Source of the DNA: Berberis thunbergii
Taxonomy: Eukaryota > Streptophyta > Magnoliopsida > Ranunculales > Berberidaceae
Direction: 5' to 3'
NCBI GenBank assembly: GCA_003290165.1
Contig: QNQO01000531.1
Coordinates: 669,228 to 733,227, forward strand
Length of the DNA stretch: 64,000 nt
This document shows, one piece after another, positions 59,479-64,000 of the stretch. Below the pieces are notes generated by a model. That model had not been told where the DNA came from, did not search any database, and saw only the letters and a program-made list of their open reading frames with translations. Every line of letters starts with the position of its first letter. Position 1 is the first letter of the stretch. A program made the position numbers and the translations under genes.

Positions 59479-59793
59479 GCCATGGCTGCTTCTGCTGTGG
59501 CCACAGCCACCTCGATTACTCTCCCCTGCTCCACATTCTCCGTAACAATCGGCTTTGCTTCATTACTCAGCTGTTGTGGAGTCACCACCACTGGTGGTTC
59601 TTGATTTGAAGACCCTTTTCGAAAAATCCATCTTCTCTTCTCCCTCTCCTGCACAAAATCAAACAAACCCAAAAAAACTCAATAAAAACAACACAACCCA
59701 TTTCTCCCAATCCAATGAAAAGTTCGAAAACAGCATAATTCGCACCTTTGCTCCTTCAAGATCAGGTTCGTCTTTATTCTTGAAAGCCCTCTT
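59479..59793 (-). pseudogene. IQD (IQ67-domain)-like gene fragment
   Basis: Two minus-strand exons. 59,793-59,746 (after TTGTGCAG, before GTGCGA) encodes KRAFKNKDEPDLEGAK. 59,648-59,479 (after TTTTGTGCAG) encodes EREKRRWIFRKGSSNQEPPV, then VVTPQQLSNEAKPIVTEN and RVIEVAVATAEAAMA. The KRRWxFRK block followed by an alanine-rich AVATAxAA stretch is typical of the N-terminal half of plant IQD calmodulin-binding proteins. The IQ motifs themselves are absent because homology ends after AAMA. It lies upstream of and in the same direction as the FtsZ2 piece. Family assignment is by recalled pattern only. Confidence 0.55.
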
Positions 59794-60092
59794 CTGCACA
59801 ACGTGAGAAAGCAAGCAACCTGAGGTTCTTGCGAGTTCTTCATCAAATGAGATCCCTTCAAATGATGGAAATCTGGTCAAGACAATCGAATAGATGAGCA
59901 ACTAGCGAGATCTTGGCAGAGGAACCACCAGCAAGCCCTAGGTGTTGGTGGGAGAGATGAAGAAGAGATTGAAATACGAGGGGTAGAGGCCGGATTTGAA
60001 AAGGGTTTGTTATTTATACTTTCCATGCATAAATCCTTCAAAAGTCCTTCAAAGTCTATCAAGTCAACAAATCCATTAAAATCCACTGCTAT

Positions 60093-60300
60093 TTGAATAC
60101 CCCTAGATTTCATTGTATTGTTTAAAATCCATGATTGAATACCCCATGATTTTAATGGATTATAAAACAATCATTTAAAATCTATATTTGAATACCGCTA
60201 GATTTCATTGTATTGTTTTAAATCCTTAATTGAATACCCCTATATTTTAATGGACTTTAAAATCTTCAAATCTATTAAAATACATGATTGAATACCCCCC
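60093..60300. repeat. Subterminal repeat array of the Pack-type element
   Basis: TTGAATACC occurs at 60,093, 60,135, 60,188, 60,230 and 60,288 (spacings 42, 53, 42, 58), with ATTTCATTGTATTGTTT between. The last copy is the terminal inverted repeat itself. Confidence 0.85.
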
Positions 60301-60302
60301 CA

Positions 60303-60821
60303 TTAGTATTTATCATTCCTACTAACACAAGCTACAGTTCCTAAATAATTATAAAAATATCTCTAGCAATCTCTCTATAAAACAATACGAATGAAGCAAT
60401 GTAGAAATTTTGATTGAACCATTTTTTGTTAAGGTTCAGTAAAACCTGAACCAATGTAACTAGCTAGACCTTCTGTGAATAAATCTTTAGAAATACTACG
60501 CAACCAAGTTTTTGCAATCAGGTTTAACAACTAGGGTACATGATATGATTGGAAGGATGATGAAATCCCTTCAAATGTTTATGCATATTTCGAGGTTATG
60601 AAACCTCTTTTATTCATAACACATCACCCTGATTGCAAACTCTGATTCCTAGCAAAATTCATAAATCTTAGAAGGAGAAGGCACTAGCTACCCGTTGAGT
60701 GATCAAACTTATGAAAATGTACGATAGTTGGAAGTGTGTTGGTTATATATCATAACAATAAACCAAAGCCATAAACTAAAATAAAAATTTTCAAATTGGT
60801 TGTGTTTAAACAGTTTCTTTA
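60303..60821. other. Intergenic DNA, no gene recognised
   Basis: AT-rich; nothing recognisable. It ends in GTTTCTTTA, the target duplication of the next MITE. Confidence 0.55.
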
Positions 60822-61019
60822 CAGAAATTCTAAATGTCGAGGGATTGAGTGAGGAAACCAGCGAGGGAAATGAGTGGAGGGGTGGAAACCGTCCACCCCC
60901 CTCGAGATGTGAGCGTTGACTTTTCGCTCGCACATCTCGAGAGGGTGGACGTTTCCACCCCTCCACCTCATTTCCCTCGCTGGTTTCCTCGCTCAATCCC
61001 TCGACATTTAGCAAAGCTC
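60822..61019. mobile_element. Foldback MITE copy 3, TSD GTTTCTTTA
   Basis: A 198-bp palindromic element between identical 9-mers GTTTCTTTA (60,813-60,821 and 61,020-61,028). It starts CAGAAATTCTAAATGTCGAG and ends TCGACATTTAGCAAAGCTC. Arms match almost perfectly over ~90 bp around a centre near AGCGTTGACTTTTCGCT. It is the best-preserved of the three copies. Confidence 0.88.
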
Positions 61020-61028
61020 GTTTCTTTA

Positions 61029-61225
61029 ATACAAAATTTCCCTGTTTGAGAGTCTCCATCTCCAGGATACAAGAATCAATTTCTCATTGATGCAACACTA
61101 CATATCTGTGTCTTTTGGACCATAACTTTGTTTGTACTCTCACATAAGTAACTAATAAATTAAAATATATACATATGCAGTAACAGATCAACAGAGGGAA
61201 GCCCCCCTCAATTAAAAAAAAAATT
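61029..61225. other. Short intergenic segment
   Basis: No feature recognised. The Gypsy LTR copy E begins at 61,226. Confidence 0.5.
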
Positions 61226-61815
61226 TGATGTATTCAGATTTGTCCTTGCTATCGCTCTGATCTCAAACCTACAAAAATGAGTAGCGGTTAAGCCAGGACC
61301 ATCGTTGTGGTGACCGAAGGCCCTCCAATGCTTAAGTCAGATATCGATGAAGGGAAGTGTAAAGATAGTATGTAAATTGCAAAGTGTATGTGTATCTTTA
61401 TTCTTCCTTTCATCTCCTTTTATAGCGAGTGTTTTCTCCCTAACTGTTTTTGCGATCGAGGGCGTGATGGAAGGAGGAGATCTCGCATAAGATCTTACTT
61501 GTGCATGATTAAGTCTTTTGGTACTTGGCTCTGTTTAGGATGCAATGTTTGATTGGGTTTTGAGCGAGTGGATCCCGAGCCTATGGCAACTCTAAGATCC
61601 ATGTTTGGACCTTATTGTCCTGGGCAAGCCTTGAGACCCGCGCCTCTTAGGCTATCGTGTCTTTAGCTTAGGCACCTGACTTACAGGTGAACAACGATTT
61701 ATGAATGAGTCTGCTTGGACCGTGCTATAGCATTTCTCGTGCAAAGGTTAGCCTATGCCACATGTACGGCTATGATTGTGCGACTTATTGATGTCTCATC
61801 AGCTATTCCCCTAGT
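61226..61815 (-). repeat. Tat-like Gypsy 3' LTR and polypurine tract (copy E)
   Basis: On the minus strand the LTR runs from TGATGAGACATC at 61,801 to ...ACATCA at 61,226 (576 bp). Immediately before it the minus strand reads CTAGGGGAATAGC (61,814-61,802), a polypurine tract, so this is a 3' LTR and the element's interior lies at higher coordinates. It aligns with copy D throughout. Confidence 0.8.
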
Positions 61816-62055
61816 TATTAGGTCTGCACGCTGGGCCACTAACTGATAGCATGTGGAGGTTCGTAGTATGCCATGATGGCATATTGCGGCTTCCGTGCGA
61901 CATTTAATGTTTATGCAGCGTTAGGTAAACATCTCTCATTCGCACCAAACCTATGTAAGTCTGCTCTGGGGAGTTTCTGCCTTTATCTTCTCAGATCTTT
62001 TTTCTATTCCGTACTTGCTTTTCCAGCCTGATTAAGCTTGAGTTTCCATTCAATC

Positions 62056-63146
62056 ATGTCTGCGCAATTCAACTTCTTGAGAGAGCGACAACAAGGTTGT
62101 TTAGACTTTTTGAGAAGGTCAATGTTGTTTGGGGATGACCTGACTACCCTTTGTCGACAATACAAAATCCCCAGTGATCCGGAGTGTCACTCTCTTCGTT
62201 GTTTCTAGGGGTGGACATCCCATTCGCAATCCTGATCTCGTCCCGATACCATCCCGTATCGTCAAAATTTTTTTCGCTCATTTTGGGATTGATCAAACCC
62301 ACCCCGATCCCGTCCCGTCCCAATCTAGAGTGGGATGGGATTGGGATGGAAATTTTCAATCCCGCCCATCCGGTCTATCCCATAATTAGGTTAGTATGTT
62401 ACTCTCAAATCATGAGTATTGTTCAATAAAAAAATTTTAATTTATTCTACTAATTGCCTTTGGTCGTAATTATATCAATTAACATATTGAATATTCTTGT
62501 ATTCTACAAATTTAATGGCATGGCTTAATTGGCATATAACATATTCAAATATTCACACATACACTATCTCTATATGTCTATATAGTTATGAAAAAATACA
62601 AACTCAAATTCATTTAAGTAGCAAATTAATTCTTAACCAATTCTACGTATGAACTGAAATTGCATTATCAATTAAGAACAACAAATTAAACAAGTTTTAA
62701 AAAAGAATAAAACTTAGTTGAATAAACTCTCTGGTATGTATACCAAGCCATTACTATTTTCCTAGTTTAAAATCACATGAATACAATCATAGATATTTTT
62801 TAACTGGTAATAGGTGGATAACATTGATATTAGACACAATAACGTTAGTAGCCCTTCTAAGTTCATACAATTCAGAAGGAAGTTGTTAGGAGTATTTTTA
62901 GTATATGCTCATCCCATCCCGAACACGTCAGGGATGGGACGAGGTCGAGATGGCCCATCCCGTCCCGTGCCTACCCCTGGTTGTTTTTTATTAGGACCAT
63001 ATGATTCAGTCATCCTTTTTCGAAGGAGGAATAAATGAGAGTTGTCTTTCTCGCTCTGCCGTCGATGCCTTCTGGATCCATCTAGATAATATTAGGCGGA
63101 ATAGTCTGTTTGCCAGTGAGACTGGTGTCGTGGGTGGTCCTCGATA
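62056..63146 (+). pseudogene. Antisense ORF of the Gypsy element, split by a hAT
   Basis: Lies upstream of the 3' LTR but on the opposite strand to the element. It starts MSAQFNFLRERQQGCLDFL and continues with RRSMLFGDDLTTLCRQYK and IPSDPECHSLRCF to the hAT at 62,206. After it the same frame resumes with LLGPYDSVILFRRRN. One frameshift later comes NESCLSRSAVDAFWIHLDNI, then RRNSLFASETGVVGG and a stop at 63,146. I do not recognise the protein. Tat-lineage Gypsy elements are known to carry an extra antisense ORF between integrase and the 3' LTR, and position and orientation fit that. Confidence 0.5.
62206..62979. mobile_element. Non-autonomous hAT, 8-bp TSD (7/8)
   Basis: Flanked by GTTGTTTC (62,198-62,205) and GTTGTTTT (62,980-62,987). 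Ends are TAGGGGTGGACATCCC and, on the minus strand, CAGGGGTAGGCACGGGAC. Subterminal words ATCCCGTCCC and GGGATGGGA are arranged in opposite orientation at the two ends. It is related in design to the inner hAT at 30,132-31,386. Confidence 0.8.
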
Positions 63147-63177
63147 GCGCCTATGGCTTTTCTTCAGTCGTCGAGGC

Positions 63178-64000
63178 TGTAACACCCGTAAATTTACTAC
63201 AGCTAATTTATTTAATTTCAGATTATCTTTTGATTAATTACAATAGAGTTAGTTTATTTGGATTTAAATTTGAATTTTTTTGGGAGTTGAAAGGGCGTGG
63301 TGCTTCAAAATTTCAATGGGGGTAAACAACCACCCACATTATCAAAAGAAAACTCCCCCTTTCTTGCTTTCTTTATTTCTTTGTTTTTTTTCCTTCCTGC
63401 GCGTCCTCCTTTTTTTCTCCGGCGGCAAACTCAATTTTTTACTGAGCGTCACAACACCTCCCACCATCCTTACCTTCCTAATTTTCTCTTCCTGTTTCCC
63501 TCATTTCTCCCATCTCTTCTGTCAGTAAGAAAATAGGTACGGTCGGGAGCCCGTGGACTGATGGTTGTCTGTTTATGCGGCAACGATTGATGGCTATTGT
63601 GGCTGAGAGATGAAGGAGTCTATCGGTGAAAACTATGTGTGTGCGAGAGAATATGAGGACAATACCAGCGTGTGGGTCGACTACGCATTTCAAGTTCGGG
63701 TTGCCGTGTGTTTTGCGATTTCGTCCAGTGGTTTACTGAAAATACACTGTTTGTTCGTATTTATCACTTTATAGTGGCTTATTAATTAAATTATATTTTT
63801 CATTGCAACAATTTCTTTGAAATGTGTAAATTATGATTTATGACCCATGGCATTGTTTTATTACTTATTTTATTATTATTATTATTGATGATCCATCAAA
63901 CCGTCCTCTGATCAACATCGTGCGCGTGTCATGATAATCTCGTTAACATGACAAAGCATGCCTGATACCATCGTGGGAGGAACCCTTGCAGACCCCGTGC
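63178..64000 (+). repeat. Probable start of a chromovirus-type Gypsy LTR
   Basis: TGTAACACCCGTAAATTTA at 63,178 has the TGTAACACCC start seen on many plant Tekay/Del-type LTRs. It cuts off the preceding antisense ORF region. The remaining ~820 bp are non-coding and run off the window, so neither LTR end nor PBS can be checked. Confidence 0.4.

Larger units (their letters stand above)
55901..60302. mobile_element. 4.4-kb Pack-type TIR element with captured genes
   Basis: The termini are inverted GGGGGTATTCAATCATG followed by GATTTTAATAG on the left (55,903) and TATTTTAATAG on the right: one mismatch in 28 bp. TTA lies directly outside both ends (55,898-55,900 and 60,303-60,305), which would fit PIF/Harbinger, though three bases are weak evidence. 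Subterminal DNA is dense in ATGGATTTTAATGG words, and the right end has five TTGAATACC motifs. The interior holds IQD-like exons and a truncated FtsZ2 gene, both reading on the minus strand. At 56,100-56,210 there is another coding-like minus-strand stretch (YLKNQPNPLPVLAILADDIS) that may be a third capture. No transposase is present. Confidence 0.7.

Noticed and set aside
1..64000. CRISPR arrays, bacterial operons, rRNA genes
   Set aside because: The window is plant nuclear DNA. Repeats found are transposon or tandem repeats, not spacer arrays, and no rRNA-like sequence was seen.

Overview
The window is nuclear DNA of a flowering plant, very probably a eudicot with a repeat-rich genome. The evidence is long AT-rich intergenic DNA, GT-AG introns, plant-type LTR retrotransposons primed by initiator-Met tRNA, many hAT and Mutator-like short elements with target-site duplications (TSDs), and plant-only gene families (LEA2, plastid-division FtsZ2, IQD, small CxCSPTxHxGSFRCRxH proteins). 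I cannot name the species. Intact host genes are few: two small CSPT-type proteins (3,682-3,987 + and 27,498-27,740 -) and one LEA2/NHL-type membrane protein on the minus strand (exons 19,669-19,076 and 14,225-14,142), whose 4.85-kb intron holds repeat debris.

Layout. 1-495: LTR of a Tat-like Ty3/Gypsy family (LTR ends TGATG...CATCA). 2,010-3,008 and 10,185-11,573: two TIR elements with interior ~180-191-bp tandem units (2 versus 4 copies). 3,682-3,987: small gene. 5,390-11,776: decayed Copia element on the minus strand. 14,142-19,669: LEA2 gene. 20,653, 26,136 and 60,822: three ~190-bp foldback MITEs, each with a perfect 9-bp TSD. 23,774-25,285: Gypsy LTR plus gag. 27,498-27,740: second small gene. 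27,993-28,701: hAT. 28,912-32,337: hAT containing a second TIR element (29,381-31,853), which contains another hAT (30,132-31,386). 32,860-39,772: Copia element whose gag is interrupted by an inverted, integrase-deleted copy of the same family. 41,380-45,857: a third Copia (minus). 46,320-47,274: Gypsy LTR plus leader (minus). 49,697-54,994: Gypsy pol remnant, ~180-200-bp tandem repeats and 3' LTR. 55,901-60,302: TIR element enclosing pieces of an IQD-like gene and an FtsZ2 gene. 61,226-63,146: Gypsy 3' LTR with an antisense ORF that is split by a hAT. From 63,178: the start of another LTR.

The genes do not form a pathway. The main story is transposon nesting, gene capture and birth of tandem repeats. 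The most notable item is the 4.4-kb Pack-type element at 55,901-60,302. It has near-identical terminal inverted repeats, flanking TTA, and carries intron-containing fragments of two unrelated genes in the same orientation. All assignments come from reading the sequence and from recalled family features; no search was run.
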